DNA of 5,510 bases from Candidatus Cloacimonadota bacterium. Lineage in GTDB: Bacteria; Cloacimonadota; Cloacimonadia; Cloacimonadales; TCS61. Shown here one piece after another: positions 1 through 4,566 of this stretch. The stretch covers positions 1 through 5,510 of the forward strand of contig DRTC01000467.1 in the NCBI GenBank assembly GCA_011372345.1, in the 5' to 3' direction. Position 1 is the first letter of the stretch, and every line of letters begins with the position of its first letter. The notes below the pieces were generated by a model. The model saw only the letters and a program-made list of their open reading frames with translations. It had not been told where the DNA came from and did no database searches. The translations under genes were made by a program, and so were the position numbers.

Positions 1-123
1 GAAAGTGATTATGATGATTTTGTCAAATTTAGCGAAGATGAAGTAAAAAAAGATTTTGATAAGATGAAAAAGTTTTTAAAAACACTTGAAGAATTTATTA
101 TTAAAGAGATTGAAAATTCATAA
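1..123 (+). CDS. C-terminal end of an upstream gene, possibly HEPN/UPF0332-like
   Basis: Frame 1 is open from the first base to a TAA at 121-123 and gives 40 residues; the start lies outside the window. The tail is highly charged and should be helical. It begins ESDYDDFVKFSEDE, continues with a KKFLKTLEEF stretch and ends EIENS. A DYDDF-type turn, then SxEE/SEDE, then a long amphipathic helix resembles the C-terminus of small HEPN-domain (UPF0332-type) proteins, often partners of a nucleotidyltransferase in toxin-antitoxin pairs. The diagnostic Rx4-6H motif would lie upstream and cannot be seen, so the family call is only an inference. That the reading frame is a real gene end is fairly likely from composition and from the non-coding character of what follows. 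It lies 111 bp before the restriction-modification operon on the same strand. Confidence 0.55.
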   Translation, partial: ESDYDDFVKFSEDEVKKDFDKMKKFLKTLEEFIIKEIENS

Positions 124-234
124 TGAAGGAATGAAACCTTGAAAACGGATTCTATCGGAGAAATTCTTTCACTTATCCTTTTCAACGGTTGGAAGATATG
201 AAATGAAAGAATTAAGGAATAAAAGAATTATAAA
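124..234. repeat. Spacer with degenerate inverted repeat, interspersed-repeat remnant
   Basis: This spacer separates the upstream gene end from the methyltransferase. It holds an imperfect inverted repeat: aaccttgaaaacgg (135-148) against ccttttcaacggtt (177-190), whose reverse complement differs from the left arm only by a one-base indel at two places. The same words (aaaccttg, then aaYgg, then aaYggttggaa, then gaagatatg) recur in the same order at 4343-4430, so it may be a worn copy of a family dispersed in this genome. No convincing sigma-70 promoter was found. An aagga at 214-218 is the only Shine-Dalgarno-like string before the methyltransferase, at a long distance of 16 nt. Confidence 0.4.
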
Positions 235-1176
235 ATGGAAGATAATCAACTACATTTATTATTCAACGAGAATAAAATAAAATCCAAATATAAAATAATT
301 TTGGGTGATACTTTAAAGAACTTACAGAATATAGATTCAGGTAAGTTTGATCTGATCGTAACATCACCACCTTACAATGTCGGAAAAGAATATGAAGTTA
401 AACAATCGATTGAAAAGTATTTGGAACAGCAGAAAAATGTCATCAAAGAATTAGTAAGAGTAACTTCCAATATTGGAAATATTTGTTGGCAGGTTGGAAA
501 TTATGTAGATAAAGGTGAAGTGTTTCCTTTAGATATTTTCTATTATCAGATTTTTAAAGAATTTGGATTGAAATTAAGAAATCGGATAGTCTGGCATTTT
601 GGTCATGGATTACACGCATCTAAAAGGTTTTCCGGAAGATACGAGACAATATTGTGGTTTTCCAAATCGGATAAATATATTTTTAATCTCGATGATGTCC
701 GAATTCCTTCAAAATATCCTGGGAAAAGACATTTCAAGGGACCTAAAAAAGGACAATTATCCGGAAATCCAAAAGGTAAAAATCCATCTGATACCTGGGA
801 AATCGTTCTTCAAGATTGGGAAAAAGAATTCTGGGAAATTCCGAATGTGAAATGCAATCATCCTGAAAAAACAATTCATCCTTGCCAGTATCCAATCGAA
901 CTTGTGGAAAGGTGTGTTTTAGCCCTGACAAATCAAAATAGTTGGATTTTGGATCCTTATGCAGGAGTCGGTTCGACAATGATCGCTGCTCTGAAAAATA
1001 ATAGAAATGTTGTTGGAATCGAAAAGGAAGAAAAATATGTCAAAATTGCAGAAAAGAAGATCATGAAATTGAAAGAAGGAACTTTAAAGATCAGACCCAT
1101 AACAAAACAAATCTATAAACCGACAAATAGAGATAAAATTGCTCAAATACCAAAAGAATGGATTGGAGTGAACTAA
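235..1176 (+). CDS. Type II DNA methyltransferase, beta class, probably N4-cytosine
   Basis: This 313-aa enzyme should transfer a methyl group from S-adenosylmethionine to DNA and protect the host from the endonuclease encoded next to it. The catalytic motif IV is TSPPYN at residues 43-48. The SAM-binding motif I is DPYAGVGST at 240-248, followed by an acidic IE (262-263) in the position of motif II. Motif X-like sequence (HPCQYPIELVERC, 215-227) lies just before motif I. Motif IV before the target-recognition region before motif I is the beta arrangement. SPPY rather than DPPY favours N4-cytosine methylation, which is also the chemistry of M.BglII, the partner of a related endonuclease; adenine-N6 cannot be excluded. 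The start at 235 is the first in-frame ATG but has only a distant Shine-Dalgarno. The stop overlaps the endonuclease start. One GGATCC lies inside the gene (951-956), a sequence its predicted partner would cut if unmethylated. Confidence 0.9.
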   Translation: MEDNQLHLLFNENKIKSKYKIILGDTLKNLQNIDSGKFDLIVTSPPYNVGKEYEVKQSIEKYLEQQKNVIKELVRVTSNIGNICWQVGNYVDKGEVFPLDIFYYQIFKEFGLKLRNRIVWHFGHGLHASKRFSGRYETILWFSKSDKYIFNLDDVRIPSKYPGKRHFKGPKKGQLSGNPKGKNPSDTWEIVLQDWEKEFWEIPNVKCNHPEKTIHPCQYPIELVERCVLALTNQNSWILDPYAGVGSTMIAALKNNRNVVGIEKEEKYVKIAEKKIMKLKEGTLKIRPITKQIYKPTNRDKIAQIPKEWIGVN

Positions 1177-1178
1177 TG
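1165..1178 (+). promoter_or_regulatory. Shine-Dalgarno and TAATG stop/start coupling of methyltransferase to endonuclease
   Basis: GGAG at 1165-1168 stands 7 nt before an ATG at 1176-1178. The methyltransferase TAA (1174-1176) shares its last A with this ATG. This decides the endonuclease start: an in-frame ATG at 1158 would add six residues (MDWSEL) but has no Shine-Dalgarno and lies inside the methyltransferase. The overlap suggests termination-reinitiation, which would make endonuclease synthesis depend on methyltransferase translation. Confidence 0.75.
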
Positions 1179-1790
1179 AAAATTGCCCAGAAATATTCGC
1201 ATTTAAATGGTGAAGAATATTTAATTGTTCATCATAAAAAACTGTATTCTGAAATAAAAGAAATTATCAAAAACATCGATGCTGAAAAATTGAAAACTAA
1301 GATCAGCAAAGAACATACAATGAAAGGAAAAAGGTTATACAGTCCAAAAGATTTGAACATTATATTTAATGAAATGTTTTCTTCAAAAAAGTGGTTTGAA
1401 AGCAGATATAATTATTACATCACGCTAAATCGTGAGTTAATGGACAAAAGTCTTTTAATGAATTCAAAAGAACAAAAAGAATTTCTGATAAAAAATGGTG
1501 AAAAGAATCCGATTTTTTCATATAATCAAACTGACTTTGTTAAAGATAAGATTGCAGTTGAGGTTCAATTTGGTAAATATTCTTTTGTTGCTTATGATTT
1601 GTTTGTAAAGCATATGTTGTTTTATTCCGGTGGGATAATCAATTTGGGAATTGAAATATTACCTACAAAGAAAATGCAAAAAAATATGTCTTCAGGAATT
1701 GCATATTTTGAAGGTGAAGTTTATAATGTAATGAGACAAGGTAGGAATAATCCTCCTGTTCCATTACTCATTTTAGGAATCGAACCTTAA
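1176..1790 (+). CDS. Type II restriction endonuclease, BglII/BstYI family
   Basis: A 204-aa endonuclease (starting MKIAQKYSHLNG) that should cut DNA at RGATCY, or at AGATCT within it, between R/A and GATC. I recognise the BglII/BstYI fold family from several blocks: SRYNYYIT (about 76-83), SYNQTDFVKD, then EVQFGKYSFVAYDLFVKH, ILPTKKMQKNMSSG and the C-terminal EGEVYNVMRQGR. The catalytic set of BglII is Asp84, Glu93 and Gln95, i.e. D-x8-E-x-Q. Here D120, E129 and Q131 have exactly that spacing in a PD-(D/E)xK variant with Gln replacing Lys. Length is close to BstYI (just over 200 aa), and from memory the N-terminus resembles BstYI more than BglII, so RGATCY is the better guess. All active-site residues are intact. 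The gene is translationally coupled to the methyltransferase ahead of it. No controller (C) protein gene is visible. Confidence 0.92.
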   Translation: MKIAQKYSHLNGEEYLIVHHKKLYSEIKEIIKNIDAEKLKTKISKEHTMKGKRLYSPKDLNIIFNEMFSSKKWFESRYNYYITLNRELMDKSLLMNSKEQKEFLIKNGEKNPIFSYNQTDFVKDKIAVEVQFGKYSFVAYDLFVKHMLFYSGGIINLGIEILPTKKMQKNMSSGIAYFEGEVYNVMRQGRNNPPVPLLILGIEP

Positions 1791-1843
1791 TCATTTTTTA
1801 TTATGATTAGAAATATCTCAATGCAGAGCAATGAGTTACAAGG

Positions 1844-1884
1844 CACAATCAGGACTGTGTCCGGCTTTTGACGGATTGATTGTG
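1844..1884 (+). repeat. Inverted repeat with nested stem
   Basis: An 8-bp perfect outer stem, cacaatca/tgattgtg, encloses a 4-bp inner stem tccg/cgga with loop gcttttga and an 8-nt left bulge (ggactgtg). It lies 45 bp before the prfB start. Both arms are intact, but covariation cannot be judged from one sequence. Confidence 0.45.
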
Positions 1885-1917
1885 ATACATTTCGCGATTT
1901 TCACGTATTTCGCGGGT

Positions 1918-1923
1918 AAAGGA
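1918..1923 (+). promoter_or_regulatory. prfB ribosome binding site
   Basis: AAAGGA at 1918-1923 stands 6 nt before the ATG at 1930. This fixes the true prfB start in the zero frame, upstream of the frameshift, rather than at any start codon in the +1 frame. Confidence 0.7.
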
Positions 1924-1929
1924 ACATAA

Positions 1930-3031
1930 ATGGAACTAATAGATTTCATAAAAAAATCAGAAGAAATAGAAGATAAAATCTTTGAGATCAGGAGGTATCT
2001 TTGACCAAGTAAGAGTCAAAGAAAAAATCTCTATTTTAGAAAAGGAGATGAACAAGCCGAATTTCTGGAATGATCAGAAAAATGCCCAAAAGGTCACAAA
2101 AGAGATTAATTCCTTAAAACAGCAATTAGAGAAAGAAAAAAAAATAAAAGAAATTTCCGACGAATTGGAAACATATAGATTGCTTCTCGAAGAGGAATTC
2201 AGCGAATCTTTACTAAAAGAAGCAGCAGAACAATTAAGTGAATATTTACCAATTATCGAAAAAGCAGAAATCCAATTTTTATTGAATGGAAAAACTGATC
2301 AAAACAGTGCAATTTTAACTATTCATCCGGGAGCAGGAGGAACCGAATCGCAAGACTGGGCGGAAATGCTATTGCGGATGTATAAACGATGGGCAGAAAA
2401 TTCTAACTACAAGATCGAGATCGTGGATTATATTCCGGGAGATGAAGCCGGATTGAAAAGCGTAACTATGGAAATTCTTGGAGATTATGTTTTTGGTTAT
2501 TTGAAGTCAGAAATCGGGATTCATCGTCTGGTCAGGATTTCACCCTTTAATGCTCAAGGAAAACGGCAGACATCTTTTGCTTCCGTCTTCGTCTATCCCA
2601 TAATTGAAGATGATATAGAAGTCGAGATCAATCCCAATGACCTGAAAATAGATACTTATAAATCCAGCGGAAAAGGTGGACAAAGTGTAAATACAACAGA
2701 TTCTGCTGTTCGGATAACACACCTTCCTACAAATATCGTTGTACAATGTCAGAATGAGCGTTCCCAACTGCGAAATAAAGAAGTTGCCATGATTATTTTG
2801 AGATCGAAATTATATCAAAAGATCGAGGAAGAGCGGGAAAAAGAGCGACAAAAACTGGAGAATACAAAAACAGATATCGGTTGGGGAAACCAGATTCGTT
2901 CCTATGTTTTCCATCCTTACCAGATGGTGAAGGATCATCGCACAAATTTTGAGACTGGGAATGTTTCTGCTGTAATGGATGGGGAATTGGATGGATTTAT
3001 GAATGCGTTTTTGAAGTTTAAAGTTAATTAG
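1930..3031 (+). CDS. prfB: Peptide chain release factor 2, with programmed +1 frameshift
   Basis: RF2 recognises UGA and UAA stop codons on the ribosome and triggers peptidyl-tRNA hydrolysis. The gene is read in two frames. ATG 1930 opens 24 codons (MELIDFIKKS to RRYL) that end in an in-frame TGA at 2002-2004. A +1 shift there enters the main frame at GAC 2003, giving 366 aa in total, close to the 365 aa of E. coli RF2. In the full-length product the anticodon-like SPF tripeptide is at 204-206 (RISPFNAQGK) and the catalytic GGQ at 249-251 (SGKGGQSVN), almost the E. coli positions. The N-terminal part is a coiled coil rich in Lys and Glu. The gene ends in TAG at 3029-3031, where a 9-bp repeat array begins. 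A TTG at 1982 in the +1 frame can look like a start but lies inside the leader and is not needed. Confidence 0.96.
1990..2005 (+). promoter_or_regulatory. prfB programmed +1 ribosomal frameshift site
   Basis: The string AGG AGG TAT CTT TGA C occupies codons 21-25. An internal Shine-Dalgarno (AGGAGG, 1990-1995) sits 3 nt upstream of the slippery CTT (1999-2001), followed by TGA (2002-2004) and C. This matches the classical E. coli site (AGGGGG TAT CTT TGA C) in every functional element. When RF2 is scarce the ribosome pauses at its own UGA and slips +1, completing RF2; when RF2 is plentiful, translation stops after 24 residues. This is an autoregulatory loop. Confidence 0.95.
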
Positions 3032-3056
3032 TTGAACTCGTTGAATTAGTTGAATT
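3030..3056 (+). repeat. Left 9-bp tandem repeat array (three units)
   Basis: Three head-to-tail units, AGTTGAACT, CGTTGAATT and AGTTGAATT, are preceded by a partial AATT and followed by GGGG. The first unit contains the last two bases of the prfB stop codon. The segment 3043-3059 is an exact 17-nt inverted copy of 3496-3512 in the array on the other side of the four-helix-bundle gene. Confidence 0.8.
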
Positions 3057-3089
3057 GGGGAAAAAGGAAGAAAAAAAAGAGAAAGAATT

Positions 3090-3467
3090 ATGAAAGATAT
3101 AAAAAGTTTAGAAATCTATATAGATGCTTTGAATTTTTCAAATTTAATTTGGGATGTTTGTGTTAAATGGGATTATTTTAACAAAAAGACTCTTGGTGTT
3201 CAACTTGTAAAATCAGCAGACTCCATTTCTGCAAATATTTCCGAAGGCTATGGAAGATTTCATTATAAAGAAAATCTGAATTTTTGTTATTATGCTCGTG
3301 GTTCATTCGAAGAATCAAAGGACCATTTAAGAAAAAGTTATCATCGAAATTTGATTATAAATGAAGATCGTAAAAAAATTGAAGAATTTGTTAATAATTT
3401 TCCACAAAGACTTAATTCTTATATAAACTTTATAAAAAAATCAATGATTGATTATAAATCAAAATAG
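3090..3467 (+). CDS. Four-helix-bundle protein (S23 / 23S rRNA intervening-sequence family)
   Basis: A 125-aa protein of the family first found inside intervening sequences of 23S rRNA and later as stand-alone genes; it is structurally related to Avd of diversity-generating retroelements. No biochemical function is established. The family hallmark is visible: LGVQLVKSADSISANISEGYGR in pieces over residues 35-56, then ENLNFCYYARGSFEE at 61-75, then an amphipathic last helix (about 92-118) ending in a Lys-rich tail. Length is normal for the family (about 115-130). The ATG at 3090 follows a purine-rich tract (agagaaag) without a strong Shine-Dalgarno. The gene sits between two core genes, prfB and uppS, which it does not normally accompany, and is bracketed by inverted 9-bp repeat arrays. 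It is AT-richer in feel than prfB and uppS. These signs suggest a mobile or recently inserted cassette. Its stop overlaps the uppS ribosome binding site. Confidence 0.88.
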   Translation: MKDIKSLEIYIDALNFSNLIWDVCVKWDYFNKKTLGVQLVKSADSISANISEGYGRFHYKENLNFCYYARGSFEESKDHLRKSYHRNLIINEDRKKIEEFVNNFPQRLNSYINFIKKSMIDYKSK

Positions 3468-3483
3468 GAGAAATTTCAAGATG
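3466..3483 (+). promoter_or_regulatory. uppS ribosome binding site overlapping the upstream stop codon
   Basis: AGGAG at 3466-3470 overlaps the TAG (3465-3467) of the four-helix-bundle gene and lies 10 nt before the ATG at 3481. It supports 3481 as the uppS start over an in-frame ATG at 3448, which lies inside the previous gene and has no Shine-Dalgarno. It also implies that uppS translation now depends on a site at the edge of the inserted gene. Confidence 0.6.
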
Positions 3484-4278
3484 ATTTCAATTCTTCCCAA
3501 TTCAACTAATTCCCCTGATTCAACCAGTTCAACGAATTCAACCAGTTCAACCAAATCCTTGATCCAAAAAATCGACAAAACCAAACTCCCAAAACACATC
3601 GCCATTATCATGGACGGCAATGGTCGTTGGGCAAAATTGCATAAAACCAAAAGGTCAAACGGTCACAAAGAAGGCGTGAAATCCGTGCGTGATATTGTTG
3701 AGATCAGTGTTGAGATCAGTCTGGAATATTTAACTATTTATGCTTTTTCAACGGAAAACTGGCGTCGTTCCAAAACGGAAGTGAATTACCTTTTGAAGTT
3801 GATCATGGATTCTCTGGTCAATGAAATCGAAGAATTGACGAAAAACAATGTTGTGATCAGGTTTATCGGAAGCAAGGAACATCTATCCAAAAGTTATAAT
3901 AAGAAAGTTATAGAAACCTGTAAGAAATCTTGGAATAATAACGGATTGCATCTGAATGTTGCCATGAATTACGGTGGCAGAAAGGAAATCATCGATGCTG
4001 TGAATGAAATTTATATCGATATGAAAGATGGGAAATTGGAGCAGTCTGCTATCAATGAAGACCTGATCAATAATTATCTTTACACAGCCGGAATGCCCGA
4101 TCCTGACTTGCTCATCAGAACAAGCGGAGAACAGAGACTTTCCAACTTTCTGGTCTGGCAAAGCGTTTATTCGGAATTGTATATTACAAAAACATTATGG
4201 CCGGATTTCAGAAGAATAGAATTCCTGGAAGCGATCATTGAATATCAAAAAAGAAATCGTAGATTCGGGGCAAGATGA
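3481..4278 (+). CDS. uppS: Isoprenyl transferase (undecaprenyl diphosphate synthase), N-terminally extended
   Basis: A cis-prenyltransferase that adds isopentenyl diphosphate units to farnesyl diphosphate, making the C55 lipid carrier for peptidoglycan and other surface polymers; a soluble or peripheral enzyme. All signature blocks are present in the 265-aa product: HIAIIMDGNGRWAK at 39-52 with the catalytic Asp45, GHKEGVKSV (61-69), TIYAFSTENWRRS (85-97), LNVAMNYGGRKEI (158-170), and DPDLLIRTSGEQRLSNF (207-223) with the diphosphate-binding arginines, then WQSVYSELY with the Mg-binding Glu232. The catalytic Asp is at about 26 in E. coli, so this protein has roughly 19 extra N-terminal residues. 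These are a low-complexity NST/SST/DST tract encoded by a 9-bp repeat array. A later start would fall in the catalytic motif (ATG 3610), so the extension seems to be translated. cdsA follows after a repeat-filled gap. Confidence 0.93.
   Translation: MISILPNSTNSPDSTSSTNSTSSTKSLIQKIDKTKLPKHIAIIMDGNGRWAKLHKTKRSNGHKEGVKSVRDIVEISVEISLEYLTIYAFSTENWRRSKTEVNYLLKLIMDSLVNEIEELTKNNVVIRFIGSKEHLSKSYNKKVIETCKKSWNNNGLHLNVAMNYGGRKEIIDAVNEIYIDMKDGKLEQSAINEDLINNYLYTAGMPDPDLLIRTSGEQRLSNFLVWQSVYSELYITKTLWPDFRRIEFLEAIIEYQKRNRRFGAR
3499..3552 (+). repeat. Right 9-bp tandem repeat array (six units), inside uppS
   Basis: Six units in the uppS frame: AATTCAACT, AATTCCCCT, GATTCAACC, AGTTCAACG, AATTCAACC and AGTTCAACC, then a decaying AAATCC. 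Read on the minus strand the consensus is GGTTGAAYT, the same unit as the array at 3030-3056 but in the opposite orientation. On the + strand they encode NST NSP DST SST NST SST. The period of 9 keeps the uppS frame whatever the copy number. Confidence 0.85.
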
Positions 4279-4285
4279 GAAAAAT
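4274..4285 (+). repeat. 12-bp direct repeat, left copy, at the end of uppS
   Basis: gatgagaaaaat, which includes the uppS TGA stop (4276-4278). It matches gatgggaaaaat at 4555-4566, just before the cdsA start, in 11 of 12 positions. The two copies bracket the inverted-repeat element and could be a target-site duplication. Confidence 0.5.
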
Positions 4286-4548
4286 TAGCAACGAATCTGT
4301 CTTCGTTAAAACTTCGACAAGACAGGCAAAACGAACAAATCAAAACCTTGCGAATGGTTGAGGAACGAAACCCTCACAATGGTTGGAATCGTTTTTAAAA
4401 AAAATCTACATCGAGGAATACGAAGATATGAGTTTAACTTTCCGAATTTTATTTGAAAGAATATCTTTGAGAGAAACTTCGGAAAGGGATTATTATTGTT
4501 AGTTTTGCTTGTCAGGGCGTAGCGGAGCGAAGTCTGATTCATTGCTAA
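4285..4548. mobile_element. MITE-like non-coding element with long terminal inverted repeats
   Basis: This fills most of the 288-bp gap between uppS and cdsA. The left arm (4285-4332) and right arm (4502-4548) are imperfect inverted copies. The outer 21 bp match at 18 of 21 positions (TTAGCAA, GAATC and CTTCG blocks) and the inner 12 at 11 of 12 (GACARGCAAAAC), with an unmatched 14-15 nt between. The core holds smaller inverted repeats: tgagg/cctca (4359-4363/4372-4376) and ctttccgaa/ttcggaaag (4438-4446/4478-4486). It also holds a direct repeat aatggttg (4353-4360, 4378-4385). No credible gene lies inside: a 78-codon minus-strand frame (4306-4542) only reads through the repeat arms. A short non-autonomous element or a long transcribed hairpin both fit. 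Confidence 0.55.
4343..4430. repeat. Second copy of a degenerate interspersed motif
   Basis: The ordered words aaaccttg, aatgg, aatggttggaa and cgaagatatga recall aaaccttg, aacgg, aacggttggaa and ggaagatatga in the spacer before the methyltransferase (135-201). Spacings between words differ, so this is a loose match judged by eye. Confidence 0.35.
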
Positions 4549-4554
4549 ATAATT

Positions 4555-4566
4555 GATGGGAAAAAT
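4555..4566 (+). repeat. 12-bp direct repeat, right copy, doubling as cdsA ribosome binding region
   Basis: gatgggaaaaat lies directly before the cdsA ATG at 4567. Its purine tract (gggaaaa) is the only Shine-Dalgarno-like sequence for cdsA. If the left copy at uppS is ancestral, uppS and cdsA were once separated by only about seven bases. Confidence 0.5.

Larger units (their letters stand above)
1791..1929 (+). other. Hairpin-rich spacer before prfB
   Basis: This 139-bp stretch has no ORF. It contains two inverted repeats. The first is ctcaatgc (1817-1824) with gcaatgag (1828-1835), a 7-bp stem with one A-A mismatch and an aga loop. The second is cacaatca (1844-1851) with tgattgtg (1877-1884), enclosing a small inner stem tccg/cgga (1860-1863/1872-1875). 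Next comes a direct repeat of atttcgcg at 1889-1896 and 1907-1914. There is no U-run after either hairpin, so a classical terminator is not supported. A prfB leader structure or a worn intergenic repeat are the two readings. Confidence 0.4.

Noticed and set aside
1788..1809. Terminator hairpin taatcat/atgatta at the end of the endonuclease gene
   Set aside because: A seven-base stem with one G-C pair, overlapping the stop codon; too weak, and the T-run is in the loop rather than after the stem.
1868..1896. Sigma-70 promoter with TTGACG (1868-1873) before prfB
   Set aside because: The -35 word is good but no -10-like hexamer occurs at 16-19 nt spacing; the nearest AT word (gatacat) is only 11 nt away.
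1982..3031. prfB starting at TTG 1982 in the main frame
   Set aside because: A clear frameshift site and a 24-codon leader with its own AAAGGA at 1918-1923 show that the start is ATG 1930; the TTG codon lies in the leader just before the stimulator.
3448..3480. uppS start at ATG 3448
   Set aside because: It lies inside the four-helix-bundle gene and has no Shine-Dalgarno; ATG 3481 has AGGAG 10 nt upstream.
3030..3552. CRISPR array
   Set aside because: Units are 9 bp head-to-tail with no spacers, and the two arrays are in opposite orientation.
3459..3650. Minus-strand ORF with LVELVEFVELVE repeats
   Set aside because: It is the reverse reading of the 9-bp array inside uppS; the repetitive peptide only reflects the DNA repeat.
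4306..4542. 78-aa minus-strand ORF between uppS and cdsA
   Set aside because: It reads through the two inverted-repeat arms, has no Shine-Dalgarno and matches no family I know; open by chance.
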